Below, piece by piece: positions 17,962-26,316 of a DNA stretch of 64,000 nucleotides. The notes under the pieces were generated by a model. That model was given only the letters and a program-made list of their open reading frames with translations, ran no database searches and had not been told where the DNA came from. The DNA comes from Polaromonas sp. (GTDB taxonomy: Bacteria > Pseudomonadota > Gammaproteobacteria > Burkholderiales > Burkholderiaceae_C), in assembly GCF_012927485.1 (NCBI RefSeq), contig NZ_JABBPC010000035.1, positions 186,001-250,000 on the forward strand, written 5' to 3'. The stretch's first letter is position 1; every line of letters begins with the position of its first letter. The position numbers were made by a program, and so were the translations under genes.

Positions 17962-19746
17962 TCAGTCGCGGGGTTGAATGTGTGACTGGCACCAAGGAGG
18001 TTGCGACGGCGATGCTTCATCCAGCATGAACACCGTGCGCCTGCTGTTCGCTGGCGCGGCGGCAAGCCGTTCTTCGAGCCGTGCCAGCAGCTCCTGGCCG
18101 GTCGAGCCCTGAAAGGGAATAAGGGCATACGCCACGTGCACTTTCGCCATGCAGTCCACCGGCAGGCCTTTGTAAGGCATGAGACAGCGGGCAACAATAC
18201 GTGGTCCGAGTGTGGCAGCATCTTCGGCGCTAAAGGGGCCCTCCACCAGCATGCCAAAGCGCTGCTCCGACAGGCGGGCGGCGCTGTCGATTTCGCGCGC
18301 GGTCGATAGCAACCGTCCGGCCACGCGCAGCGGCAGTTCGTTGGCCGCCTTGCGACCGAAGTCACGTTGAATCTGCTCCGAGTTGATCAGGTCGATGAGC
18401 ACCACGGCACTCTGGTGATCCAGTCGTCCGGAGCGCGCAATCATGCGGAACAAACGCGTGGCAAACACATGGCCATTGATCAGGCCGGTAGCGGGGTCTA
18501 CGCGGTCCAAGCCGTGAAGGCGGCGCGTGTTCTCGTGCCGCTGCTGACTGCGCAGCATCAGCACCGCCAGCACGATCGGCAGCTGCAGGGCGAGGCCCAA
18601 TTGCATGCCGTACAGAGCGAAAAAGCCTGCTGGTATCCGCTCGGCATAGCGCGCCAACGTCCAACTGCTGCTGACGATAACGGGCAGGTAAGACAGTATC
18701 AACCACGGCGCAAAGCGGTCACCGCGCTCCCAGGCCGCCACCAAGACCAGCAGACCGCTAAGTTCCAGCAGCACGATGAGTGCAAGAATCATGTCCACAC
18801 GAGATGCAGCGGGCAGCAGCGCGGTCAGCGAGATCGCCACCACCATGCTCAAGGATGCCTGGCCGACAATGAGCCAGTGCAGCCGGGGCGACCGCTCGTG
18901 CAGCGACACGGCGGACGAAGTGAACAGCAGCGTTGCAGATGCCGCAAGCGTACCCAGCAGGGCGGTGGAAACGCCGTTCCACCAAGGCCAGTTGGGCCAT
19001 AGATGAAGCCCGCCAATGCCAGTGACGGCGGCTTGCGTCAAACCCATCAGCACCGCGCAAAGGGCGTAAAGCCCGTAAGCCGGGTCTCGCAACCAGACGA
19101 TGCCGATTACGCAAAACAGAACGGCAAGACCCGTCAGCCCAAAGAAAATGCCCAGCATCAGCGAGACGCGCTGTTCCGAATAGATCAGGTGGCCCTCGCT
19201 AATGAACTGCAACGGGGCGCTGAACGCGTGGCCGTTTTCAAGGCGCACCAGATAGTGTGTAGGTTGTGCCGCTGACAACGCCATGGGAAACAAGGGATGA
19301 AGGTGTGGCACTGGCCATTTGTTCACGGCCACTTGGTCGCCAGCCAACTGCTCCTTCCATCCGCCGGCACTGTCACGCGTGTACAGCGACGCCCGATCAA
19401 TGGAAGGGGGATAGAGCACTTCGAGGTACCAACGTTCGGCGTCCTGTGCGGGCGGGACATCAAACCGAACCCACATCGAGACCCCGCTCGTTACCGGGTA
19501 AACAGCGTCGGTCCGCATGGGTTTCCATGGAATTGCAGCCGTGCTGGCGACTTGTTCCGGGGTGAACTGACCGGTCCTGTCGATCCAGTAATCTCCGCGG
19601 TCCTGCAAGGCGACCGGCTGGGTGCGCCGGTTCAGCGCTGGCACAGTCCCTGCGGCCGCATCCACGCTGCACAAGGCAAGCAAGCCGCCGCACAGCAGGT
19701 TTATGGTCACGCTTAAGAGCAGGGCGCGCCCGACCAGGTGGAGCAT
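17962..19746 (-). CDS. 7TMR-DISM membrane protein with degenerate GGDEF domain
   Basis: A 594-residue membrane protein. After a signal peptide or anchor (about 1-33) comes a periplasmic sensory domain of the 7TMR-DISMED2 type (about 45-170, 'MWVRFDVPPAQDAERWYLEVLYPPSIDRASLYT'), then seven hydrophobic helices (about 185-395). A GGDEF-like domain follows (about 415-580, 'DRVDPATGLINGHVFATRLFR'). Where GGDEF/GGEEF is expected the sequence reads 'LSEQRFGML', so it is unlikely to make c-di-GMP. It probably senses a periplasmic ligand and signals otherwise, or binds nucleotide. ATG 19746 gives the better signal peptide; an upstream TTG would add 22 residues. Confidence 0.78.
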   Translation of the reverse strand: MLHLVGRALLLSVTINLLCGGLLALCSVDAAAGTVPALNRRTQPVALQDRGDYWIDRTGQFTPEQVASTAAIPWKPMRTDAVYPVTSGVSMWVRFDVPPAQDAERWYLEVLYPPSIDRASLYTRDSAGGWKEQLAGDQVAVNKWPVPHLHPLFPMALSAAQPTHYLVRLENGHAFSAPLQFISEGHLIYSEQRVSLMLGIFFGLTGLAVLFCVIGIVWLRDPAYGLYALCAVLMGLTQAAVTGIGGLHLWPNWPWWNGVSTALLGTLAASATLLFTSSAVSLHERSPRLHWLIVGQASLSMVVAISLTALLPAASRVDMILALIVLLELSGLLVLVAAWERGDRFAPWLILSYLPVIVSSSWTLARYAERIPAGFFALYGMQLGLALQLPIVLAVLMLRSQQRHENTRRLHGLDRVDPATGLINGHVFATRLFRMIARSGRLDHQSAVVLIDLINSEQIQRDFGRKAANELPLRVAGRLLSTAREIDSAARLSEQRFGMLVEGPFSAEDAATLGPRIVARCLMPYKGLPVDCMAKVHVAYALIPFQGSTGQELLARLEERLAAAPANSRRTVFMLDEASPSQPPWCQSHIQPRD

Positions 19747-19931
19747 GCCGCCCGCAAAGCCCTTAAATGGCGTGCAATTCCATAATCGTGACAAAGAGTA
19801 CCTAAAAATCAAGAATTGTGGATTGTCGCAAAATTTTCTAGAAATTTGCTTACTTCCCTTTTTTTAGCAGGCGTCGGGTGGCGCGGGCTCTCCGGCCAAG
19901 CGCTGCTGGGCATCGGTCGTGGTCAACCCAC

Positions 19932-19937
19932 GACAAT
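19932..19937 (+). promoter_or_regulatory. -10-like hexamer (GACAAT) before rlmI
   Basis: GACAAT ends 6 nt before ATG 19944, with no SD and no convincing -35 box. Confidence 0.4.
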
Positions 19938-19943
19938 AGCGCC

Positions 19944-21134
19944 ATGAAAACAATTCGACTGAAGGATGGCAAAGAACGCTCCCTGCTGCGCCGTCATCCC
20001 TGGATTTTTGATGGGGCCATTGCCGCTGGCGGTGGGGATGCTGGCGAAACCGTGCGGGTGGAAAGCCACGCTGGCCAGTTTTTGGGCTGGGCTGCATTCA
20101 GTCCCAACTCCAAAATACGGGCCAGGGTCTGGAGCTTTGACGAGCAGCAGCGTATTGATGCTTCTTTTTTTGAAGCGCGTATCGCACAGGCCATCAAGGC
20201 CAGAGACCTGTTCGACATCAATAGCGACGGCTTGCGCCTGATCCACGGTGAATCTGATGGATTACCGGGTCTCGTGGTGGACCGCTACGCAGACACGTTG
20301 GTGGCACAGTTTTCGAGCTGTGGCGCAGAACGCTGGAAAAACGTACTGGTCGAAGCGCTGCTTGCGCAAACCGGATTGACGCGCCTGTACGAACGCTCCG
20401 ACACCAGTGTGCGCTCGCTTGAAGGCTTGCCGGAAGCGACTGGCTGGCTCGCAGGCTCGGGAGACACCGGCATCACCATCACGGAGCACGACTGGAAACT
20501 GAGCCTGGATGTCGCGGAAGGCCACAAGACCGGCTTTTATCTGGATCAGCGTGATAGCCGCCAAAAGTTTGCCGCCTATACGCGCCGTCTGCAGTTTGAG
20601 CGGGTGCTCAATTGCTACTGCTACACCGGCGGCTTTACCGTGGCTGCGCTGTCAGGCGGTGCGCGACACGTCACCTCGATCGACTCGTCTGGTCCAGCCA
20701 TCGCACGCGCCAAGGTCAATGTAGCGATAAACGGCTATGACGCCAGTCGCACCAGCCTGCTCGATGCCGATGTCAACGCCTCGCTGCGCCGGTATCAGAA
20801 GGAAGGCCAAACCTTCGACGCCATCGTGTTGGATCCGCCCAAATTCGCGCCCACTATCAAGCACGCCGAGCGTGCAGCCCGCGCCTATAAAGACATTAAT
20901 CGGCTGGCGTTGGCCATTCTGGAGCCGGGGGGGGTGCTGTTCACCTACTCGTGTTCCGGCGGCATCAGCGCCGATCTGTTTCACAAGATCGTGGCGTCGG
21001 CAGGTACCGACGCCGGGGTGGACGCCTTTATTTCCGAACGTCTGGGCGGCGCGCCCGATCACCCGATGACCGTGGCATTTCCAGAAGGTGAATACCTCAA
21101 GGGACTGGTGCTCGTCAAAAGACCGGCGGGCTAG
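19944..21134 (+). CDS. rlmI: 23S rRNA m5C methyltransferase RlmI-like
   Basis: A 396-residue protein, the same length as E. coli RlmI, which methylates C1962 of 23S rRNA. The N-terminal PUA domain starts 'LKDGKERSLLRRHPWIFDGAI'. A central EEHEE-like region is followed by the Rossmann methyltransferase: SAM motif 'VLNCYCYTGGFTVAALSGGA', acidic ribose-binding 'SIDSSGPAIARAKVN', catalytic 'DAIVLDPPKFAP', and 'FTYSCSGGIS' with the cysteine expected in this class. ATG 19944 is chosen because the PUA motif begins there. The DISM gene is divergent. Confidence 0.9.
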   Translation: MKTIRLKDGKERSLLRRHPWIFDGAIAAGGGDAGETVRVESHAGQFLGWAAFSPNSKIRARVWSFDEQQRIDASFFEARIAQAIKARDLFDINSDGLRLIHGESDGLPGLVVDRYADTLVAQFSSCGAERWKNVLVEALLAQTGLTRLYERSDTSVRSLEGLPEATGWLAGSGDTGITITEHDWKLSLDVAEGHKTGFYLDQRDSRQKFAAYTRRLQFERVLNCYCYTGGFTVAALSGGARHVTSIDSSGPAIARAKVNVAINGYDASRTSLLDADVNASLRRYQKEGQTFDAIVLDPPKFAPTIKHAERAARAYKDINRLALAILEPGGVLFTYSCSGGISADLFHKIVASAGTDAGVDAFISERLGGAPDHPMTVAFPEGEYLKGLVLVKRPAG

Positions 21135-21277
21135 CCATTTACGAGATGACGCGGATCGGTCACCCCCAGTGGTCGACCCTCTAAAGGGGGCTTGAACGGG
21201 CCGCTAAACTCCCCACTTAGATTTTCCTGGTTTTTCCGGCGCATTTTTGATAGACCTCCGTTTTTTAGGCAAACACC

Positions 21278-22324
21278 ATGAGCTTGATTCCCGTCACCAT
21301 CCTCACCGGCTTTCTCGGCTCAGGGAAAACCACGTTGTTAAAGCGCATCCTGACCGAAGCTCACGGCCAGAAGATCGCCATCATTGAAAACGAGTTTGGC
21401 GAGGAAAATATTGACAACGAAATTCTTGTCAACGACACCCAGGAAAACATCATTCAGATGAACAACGGCTGCATTTGTTGCACGATCCGCGAGGATCTGC
21501 GCGAAACGCTGCAGTTGCTGGCTGCCAAGAAACGCAAGGGGTTGCTCGACTTCGAACGCGTGGTGATTGAAACCACCGGCCTGGCTGACCCCGGACCGGT
21601 GGCGCAGACCTTTTTTATGGATGAAGAAATTGCGGAGCAGTATTTACTGGACTCCATCCTGACCCTGGTGGACGCCAAGCATGCGGCGACTCAACTCAAT
21701 GACCGGCAAGAGGCGCGCCGCCAAATCGGTTTTGCCGATCAGATATTTATCAGCAAGACCGACCTGGTCGCCGAGGACGAGGTGAAGGCGCTGATGCACC
21801 GCTTAAAGCAGATGAACCCCCGTGCTCCCCAGAAGGCGGTGCATTTCGGTGAAGTCGCCATTGCGGATGTGTTCGATCTGCGCGGCTTCAACCTCAACGC
21901 GAAGCTCGACATTGACCCGGATTTTTTGACCGACGATGGCCATGATCACGCGCATGCAGAGGGCGAACATTGCGACCACCCCTCCCATGCCGAAGAGGCT
22001 GGCCACGGTCATCACCATCACCATGACGACGATGTCAAAAGCTTTGTGTTTCGGTCCGACAAGCCGCTCAGTCCGGCCAAGCTTGAAGACTTTCTGGGTG
22101 CGATTGTGAATATTTATGGACCACGCATGTTGCGCTACAAGGGTGTGTTGAATATGCAGGGGACTGACCGGAAGGTGATTTTTCAGGGTGTTCATCAGCT
22201 TATGGGCAGCGATCTCGGTCCGCCCTGGGCCGAAGGGGAGAAGAAAAATAGCAAGATGGTCTTCATCGGCATTGATCTGCCCCAGGATATTTTTATGCAG
22301 GGTCTGGAGCAGTGCCTGGTTTGA
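21278..22324 (+). CDS. COG0523 (CobW/ZigA-type) metal-chaperone GTPase
   Basis: A 348-residue G3E P-loop GTPase. Walker A is 'GFLGSGKTTL' (about 10-19), the metal-binding CxCC motif is in 'NNGCICCTIREDL' (about 66), Walker B region 'VVIETTGLADP', guanine specificity 'SKTDL'. A His/Asp/Glu-rich loop (about 225-252, with five consecutive His) lies before the C-terminal CobW_C domain. Such proteins deliver metal, often zinc or cobalt, to client proteins; the client is unknown here. It lies upstream of a DksA gene that lacks most zinc ligands, a suggestive zinc-related pairing. The gap before the next gene is 339 bp. Confidence 0.87.
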   Translation: MSLIPVTILTGFLGSGKTTLLKRILTEAHGQKIAIIENEFGEENIDNEILVNDTQENIIQMNNGCICCTIREDLRETLQLLAAKKRKGLLDFERVVIETTGLADPGPVAQTFFMDEEIAEQYLLDSILTLVDAKHAATQLNDRQEARRQIGFADQIFISKTDLVAEDEVKALMHRLKQMNPRAPQKAVHFGEVAIADVFDLRGFNLNAKLDIDPDFLTDDGHDHAHAEGEHCDHPSHAEEAGHGHHHHHDDDVKSFVFRSDKPLSPAKLEDFLGAIVNIYGPRMLRYKGVLNMQGTDRKVIFQGVHQLMGSDLGPPWAEGEKKNSKMVFIGIDLPQDIFMQGLEQCLV

Positions 22325-22663
22325 GGTAGGCTGTCCGCCACTAACCTATTAAAGGTGGAAGGGTGCTATGGATGTCTCGATTTTCCAACGGTTTTTGGTC
22401 AGGTTGGCGCAGTTCGCTTTTGAACCGCTACAATCGCGCGCCGACCAAAATACCCGGAAAGCCGAAGCGGGAGACCGGCCGAGCGAGGAAAACATGAAAA
22501 AAGTAAAGCGCCGTAAGACGGTGATTTTTGAATTTTTCCAAGCTGGCAGGCGGCAGACAAACCAGAAAATCTGGCATCAGGTAGGGCTTCGCTGCTCAAC
22601 GGCAGCTTGGCCAGGAATCGGTCCGAGGGCAATCCCGAGACTGCTTCCCAGAGGAGACTTATT
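22325..22663 (+). other. 339-bp leader region before dksA
   Basis: No convincing gene. TACAAT at 22428-22433, in 'accgctacaatcgcg', resembles a -10 box with a poor -35 region, and would give a leader of about 220 nt for dksA. A 99-codon frame (ATG 22368) crosses into dksA in another frame, but its C-terminal half is Trp/Pro/Arg-rich and looks non-coding. A second possible start, ATG 22494, follows 'gagcgaggaaaac', lies in the same frame and encodes a very basic stretch. I leave both uncalled. Confidence 0.35.
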
Positions 22664-23647
22664 GTGAAAGCCCAAGCGATTAAGACCAAAACGCCACCCA
22701 AGGCTACGGCTAAACCAGCCGTGAAATCCGAAGCTGCGGCCAAGACCGCAGTCTTGGCCGTGAAAAAAGCAATCAGTCCGGTTGCCAAAAAATCGATTGC
22801 AACAAAACCTGTCAAGACGGCCGTTAAGGCTGTGCGCCAGAAAAAGCCGGATCTGGCCACCACCAAGAAAGTCATCGTCAAACCCGTGCCAAAACTATTG
22901 CCGAAACCTGCCGCAAAAGCGCCTCCCAAATCGTCTGCCAAAGTGGAGAAAGCCCTCCTGAAGACGGGCAGTGCGAAAGCGGCATCCCCCGCATCGACCT
23001 CTGCACCCGTCAAGGCTCCGGTAATCATGGCGCCGCCGCCGCTGAAACCCGGGCGAAGAAGCTCAACCCGAATCGCCGTTCCCTCACCCCCGCCCGCACC
23101 GATGGTGCCAACCCATGCGCCTGACGCAGCCAAAGCCAGTTACTCCATAATGATCGAACGTTTGATCGCGCCGCCCGTCCATGCAGCTGCCAAAAAAGAC
23201 CCCAAGCTCGCCAACAACTGGAAGAGCAAGTCCGCTGACCAGCTGACCGACGAGGAGGTCAAGGCGATGCCCGATTCCGAGTACATGAACGAAAAGCAGA
23301 TGGCCTTCTTTCGCCACAAGTTGTCGGTGTTGAAGCAGGACATCCACAATAGTGCGGGTGCAACCACCGAACATCTGCGGGAAGACGCCGCCATAGTGCC
23401 CGATCCGGCAGACCGTGCCACCATTGAGGAAGAGCACGCACTTGAATTACGCACCCGTGACCGGGAACGCAAGCTGCTGAAAAAGATCGAGCAGTCAATT
23501 TCCCGCATTGATTCGGGTGACTATGGCTATTGTGACGAAACCGGCGAGCCGATTGGGGTAGGCCGCTTGATTGCACGGCCTACCGCCAATTTGTCCTTGG
23601 AAGCACAGCAGCGCCGCGAACTCAAACAGAAAATGTTTGGCGATTGA
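22664..23647 (+). CDS. dksA: DksA-family transcription factor with long basic N-terminal tail
   Basis: A 327-residue protein. Residues 1 to about 150 are Lys/Ala/Pro-rich repeats (KTPPK, KPAAKAPPK, KTAVKAV) like histone H1 tails. The C-terminal 130 residues are a DksA domain: two coiled-coil helices with the tip 'DPADRAT' (the aspartate that acts in the RNA polymerase secondary channel is kept) and the globular end 'YGYCDETGEPIGVGRL.ARPT'. Of the four zinc cysteines of E. coli DksA only Cys290 remains; the others are Thr293, Ser311 and Ala314. It should modulate rRNA and amino-acid promoters with ppGpp. Start GTG 22664 has a strong SD (gaggag). Confidence 0.9.
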   Translation: MKAQAIKTKTPPKATAKPAVKSEAAAKTAVLAVKKAISPVAKKSIATKPVKTAVKAVRQKKPDLATTKKVIVKPVPKLLPKPAAKAPPKSSAKVEKALLKTGSAKAASPASTSAPVKAPVIMAPPPLKPGRRSSTRIAVPSPPPAPMVPTHAPDAAKASYSIMIERLIAPPVHAAAKKDPKLANNWKSKSADQLTDEEVKAMPDSEYMNEKQMAFFRHKLSVLKQDIHNSAGATTEHLREDAAIVPDPADRATIEEEHALELRTRDRERKLLKKIEQSISRIDSGDYGYCDETGEPIGVGRLIARPTANLSLEAQQRRELKQKMFGD

Positions 23648-23687
23648 CAGATGGATTCTTGGCTTAACGCTGTTTGATCGCTCCGAC

Positions 23688-25460
23688 ATGTCCAAAGAAG
23701 ATACCGTGTCAGGCTTGTTATCCAAAATGGTCAAGTTTGTCCGTAATCCAGGGACGAACTGGTCGGATCTGGATTCTGTACAGACAGACAAGGACGATTC
23801 GGTAAGCAAACAGCTGCTCAAAGAGATGATTGAGCGCAAGCGTCGCAATGACTTTGTGCGTAAGCGCGAGTTCGACATGCTGCGCAAGATGCGCAAGCGC
23901 GAGGCGATGTCGGGAGTGAACCAAGATCCCGCTGGCAGGCCTTCGTTCTTTCAAAGCAGCTTGCCCTCCAAGCCCGATGACCGGGCGACAACCCTCAAGA
24001 AGATCGACGAGATCGAAGCCCTGATGTCCATGCAGTGGTGGAAAACCAAGGACAACAATGTATCGGACGACTTGACCTCGACACCCGTGAAGCCTGCGGG
24101 CCGGGGTTCTGTGGCTCAGGCGCCGCTACTGGACAACGCTTTGTCTTCAGACTTCGGTCCTACAGAATCGGCAGAGATCCAATCTTCAAGCCGGCAGGCA
24201 GCGGCGCCCAGGCGTCCGCCGGAGCAAATGACGACCCAGGCTGACGCCTTGTTCATGTCGTCTGCCACCGGCGGCTTGTCAGGCACTGATGAGGGTTACG
24301 ACAGCACCGCTCCGGGTTTATTGCCTTCTCAGCTTCCGACGATGCAGGTAGGCGAAAGTGTGGCGCACGATGCGGAGCTTGAAGAGGCCGCCATTCGTTT
24401 TGCCAACGGCGACGATGCCGGCGCTGAGGTCGCTTTACTTGAGATTTTGAGGCCCGGAGGCGCCCGCGAAGGGCACGCTGCAACCTGGTTGATGCTTTTT
24501 GACTTATACCGCGCTACTGGCAGGCAAGACAAATTCGAACTGGCAGCGATTCAGTTCGTCGAGCGCTTCGATCGCTCCGCACCGCAATGGTTTTCCATGC
24601 CAGATGGGGTGAATATGCTCAGCGAACCGGTGGACAAGATCGCCGCTGGGTTCAATGCCGACTGGGTCTGTCCATCGGTACTCGGCATTCAGACAGTCGC
24701 CGCTCTCAAGGCGGCAATGGCCAGAGCGGCTATGCCTTGGCGTCTGGATTGGAATAACCTCAAAACTATTGAAGAGGCTGCTGTTGAACCTTTGTACAAG
24801 GTATTCAGTGCCTGGTCGAGAGAGCCTGTCCAGCTGGGGTTCATGGGGGATGCGCAACTGCAAAAGGTGCTTCAGGACACAAGCCCTTCAGGCAACCGCG
24901 ACACGCCTCAAAGCTGGTGGCAACTACGCATGGAAGCGTTACGTGCAATGAATCGGCCTGACGATTTTGAACTGGTTGCGCTCGATTTCTGTGTGACCTA
25001 TGAGGTGTCTCCCCCTGCCTGGGTCAACGCGCGTTGCAGGTACCAACCGCTTGACGCCCAAGGCGACATCCTGGTGGAGCAGACCATCACATCCGATCTT
25101 CACCGTGACTCTACCTATGGAGTCGACACCAGCGTGGGACCAGACACGGACTTTGATACTCGGCGTTTCCAGATGAGTAAACTGCCAGTAGTGGAGTTGG
25201 CCGGGCAAATCCAGGGCGATGTGATGGCGGTGCTGGATAAGCTGGAGACCAAGCTTATGGGCGCAGATGTGATGTTGATTTCCTGCACCAAGCTGATGCG
25301 CGTTGATTTTTCTGCCGCAGGCACTTTGTTGAATTGGGTGTCGGCCCGCGAGGCTGAAAAGCGCCTAGTCCAGTTCTCGGACGTCAATCGCCTAGTCGCT
25401 TCTTTCTTTCATGTAATGGGAATTACGGAGCACGCCCGCATCGTTATTCGGGTCGATTGA
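23688..25460 (+). CDS. STAS-domain protein of unknown function
   Basis: A 590-residue soluble protein. The N-terminal 90 residues are charged and helical ('LLKEMIERKRRNDFVRKREFDMLRKMRKREAMSG'). A middle Ser/Thr/Pro-rich low-complexity region (about 110-250) follows, then a TPR-like helical part ('AAIRFANGDDAGAEVALLEILRPGGAREGHAATWLMLFDLYRATGRQDKFELAAIQFVERF', about 225-285). The C-terminal about 90 residues form a STAS-like fold ('LPVVELAGQIQGDVMAVLDKLE...MLISCTKLMRVDFSAAGTLLNWV'), as in anti-sigma antagonists; the usual phospho-Ser/Thr position reads 'MRVDFSAAG'. No partner kinase is nearby. It starts 40 bp after dksA, probably co-transcribed. Function not assigned. Confidence 0.72.
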   Translation: MSKEDTVSGLLSKMVKFVRNPGTNWSDLDSVQTDKDDSVSKQLLKEMIERKRRNDFVRKREFDMLRKMRKREAMSGVNQDPAGRPSFFQSSLPSKPDDRATTLKKIDEIEALMSMQWWKTKDNNVSDDLTSTPVKPAGRGSVAQAPLLDNALSSDFGPTESAEIQSSSRQAAAPRRPPEQMTTQADALFMSSATGGLSGTDEGYDSTAPGLLPSQLPTMQVGESVAHDAELEEAAIRFANGDDAGAEVALLEILRPGGAREGHAATWLMLFDLYRATGRQDKFELAAIQFVERFDRSAPQWFSMPDGVNMLSEPVDKIAAGFNADWVCPSVLGIQTVAALKAAMARAAMPWRLDWNNLKTIEEAAVEPLYKVFSAWSREPVQLGFMGDAQLQKVLQDTSPSGNRDTPQSWWQLRMEALRAMNRPDDFELVALDFCVTYEVSPPAWVNARCRYQPLDAQGDILVEQTITSDLHRDSTYGVDTSVGPDTDFDTRRFQMSKLPVVELAGQIQGDVMAVLDKLETKLMGADVMLISCTKLMRVDFSAAGTLLNWVSAREAEKRLVQFSDVNRLVASFFHVMGITEHARIVIRVD

Positions 25461-25824
25461 AGTCCGCTAGTCAAGTCCGCCATTTTGTTGCCGGGAGTGG
25501 CATCCTTCGGGCCGCGAGAGCCGATGCGGCGCAGGTTCCGCACTTATTGAGGTATCCCCTCAAGCGCTGTGCTGTTACCCGGTGTGCGGCATCGTGCGCT
25601 GCTGCGGATCTGCAGACCCGCCTGAAATCTTCAATCCACCCGAAAAATAGCGGCAGCTCCCAGCAAAAGGCGTGAGCTTAATGCGCTACTTCCATTACCT
25701 CTTCTAAGTACTTAATTTAGAACGATTTTTAAGTAAAACGCAGCCTTCGAGCATGCTTCTAAGTCTTTGATTCCATTGAAATAATTTGTTTCGACCCTCT
25801 TGTTTACCCAAAACTTCCTGATAA
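25461..25824. other. Intergenic region upstream of the mraZ operator
   Basis: The first half is GC-rich and carries a 72-codon frame (TTG 25457) with no recognisable features that I do not call. From about 25680 the sequence turns AT-rich. TTGTTT (25800-25805) and TAAAGT (25822-25827), 16 bp apart, may form the mraZ promoter. I see no RNA gene or terminator. Confidence 0.4.
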
Positions 25825-25859
25825 AGTGGAAGAGAGTGCAATTTAGTGGTAAAAATTGG
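25825..25859 (+). promoter_or_regulatory. MraZ-type operator, direct repeats every 10 bp
   Basis: Four near-identical pentamers, AGTGG (25825), AGTGC (25835), AGTGG (25845) and ATTGG (25855), are spaced exactly 10 bp apart, just upstream of the mraZ start. MraZ is known to bind direct repeats of a TGG-containing motif with about 5-nt spacers before its own gene. Autoregulation of the dcw cluster is inferred. Confidence 0.7.
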
Positions 25860-25878
25860 TTTTGGAAGGGTTTTAACG

Positions 25879-26307
25879 GTGTTTCAAGGCGCATCATCTT
25901 TAGCTCTCGATACCAAGGGTCGGCTTTCTGTGCCAACCCGGTACCGTGACGTGCTGAATGTGACCTCCGCCAGCCAGCTCACGATCACCAAACACCCACA
26001 CGGCTGTTTGATGATTTTTCCGCGCAGTGAATGGGAAAATTTTCGGGGCCGTATCGCTTCCCTGCCCATGCAGGCGCAATGGTGGAAGCGAATTTTTCTC
26101 GGCAATGCCATGGATGTGACTATGGACGCGACCGGTCGCGTGTTGGTCTCGCCTGAACTGCGCGTCGCAGCCGGTATTACCAAAGATACGGTACTGCTGG
26201 GGATGGGGGGACATTTTGAGCTTTGGGACGCCGCTACCTATGCGGCGCAAGAGGCCGAACAGATGAAGGGCGAAATGCCTGATGTCTTTAAAGATTTTTC
26301 ATTTTGA
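25879..26307 (+). CDS. mraZ: Transcriptional regulator MraZ
   Basis: A 142-residue protein with two SpoVT/AbrB-like halves. Each has the DxxGR signature: '[19 protein letters not shown]' and '[21 protein letters not shown]'. It forms ring-shaped oligomers that bind the repeats upstream and repress the dcw cluster. Start GTG 25879 is preceded by the SD 'ggaaggg' and gives the canonical '[11 protein letters not shown]' N-terminus; an upstream GTG (25846) inside the operator is rejected. It is the first gene of the division and cell-wall cluster, ending 9 bp before rsmH. Confidence 0.93.
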   Translation: MFQGASSLALDTKGRLSVPTRYRDVLNVTSASQLTITKHPHGCLMIFPRSEWENFRGRIASLPMQAQWWKRIFLGNAMDVTMDATGRVLVSPELRVAAGITKDTVLLGMGGHFELWDAATYAAQEAEQMKGEMPDVFKDFSF

Positions 26308-26316
26308 AAGAAGACG

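Noticed and set aside
22368..22667. 99-codon frame upstream of dksA
   Set aside because: It has a possible ribosome-binding site, but the second half looks like translated SD and leader DNA, and it ends inside dksA in another frame.
25457..25675. 72-codon frame after the STAS gene
   Set aside because: TTG start, Ala/Arg/Cys composition typical of random GC-rich DNA, no family resemblance.
25846..25878. Upstream GTG start for mraZ
   Set aside because: It would put the operator repeats inside the gene. GTG 25879 has a good SD and gives the family N-terminus.
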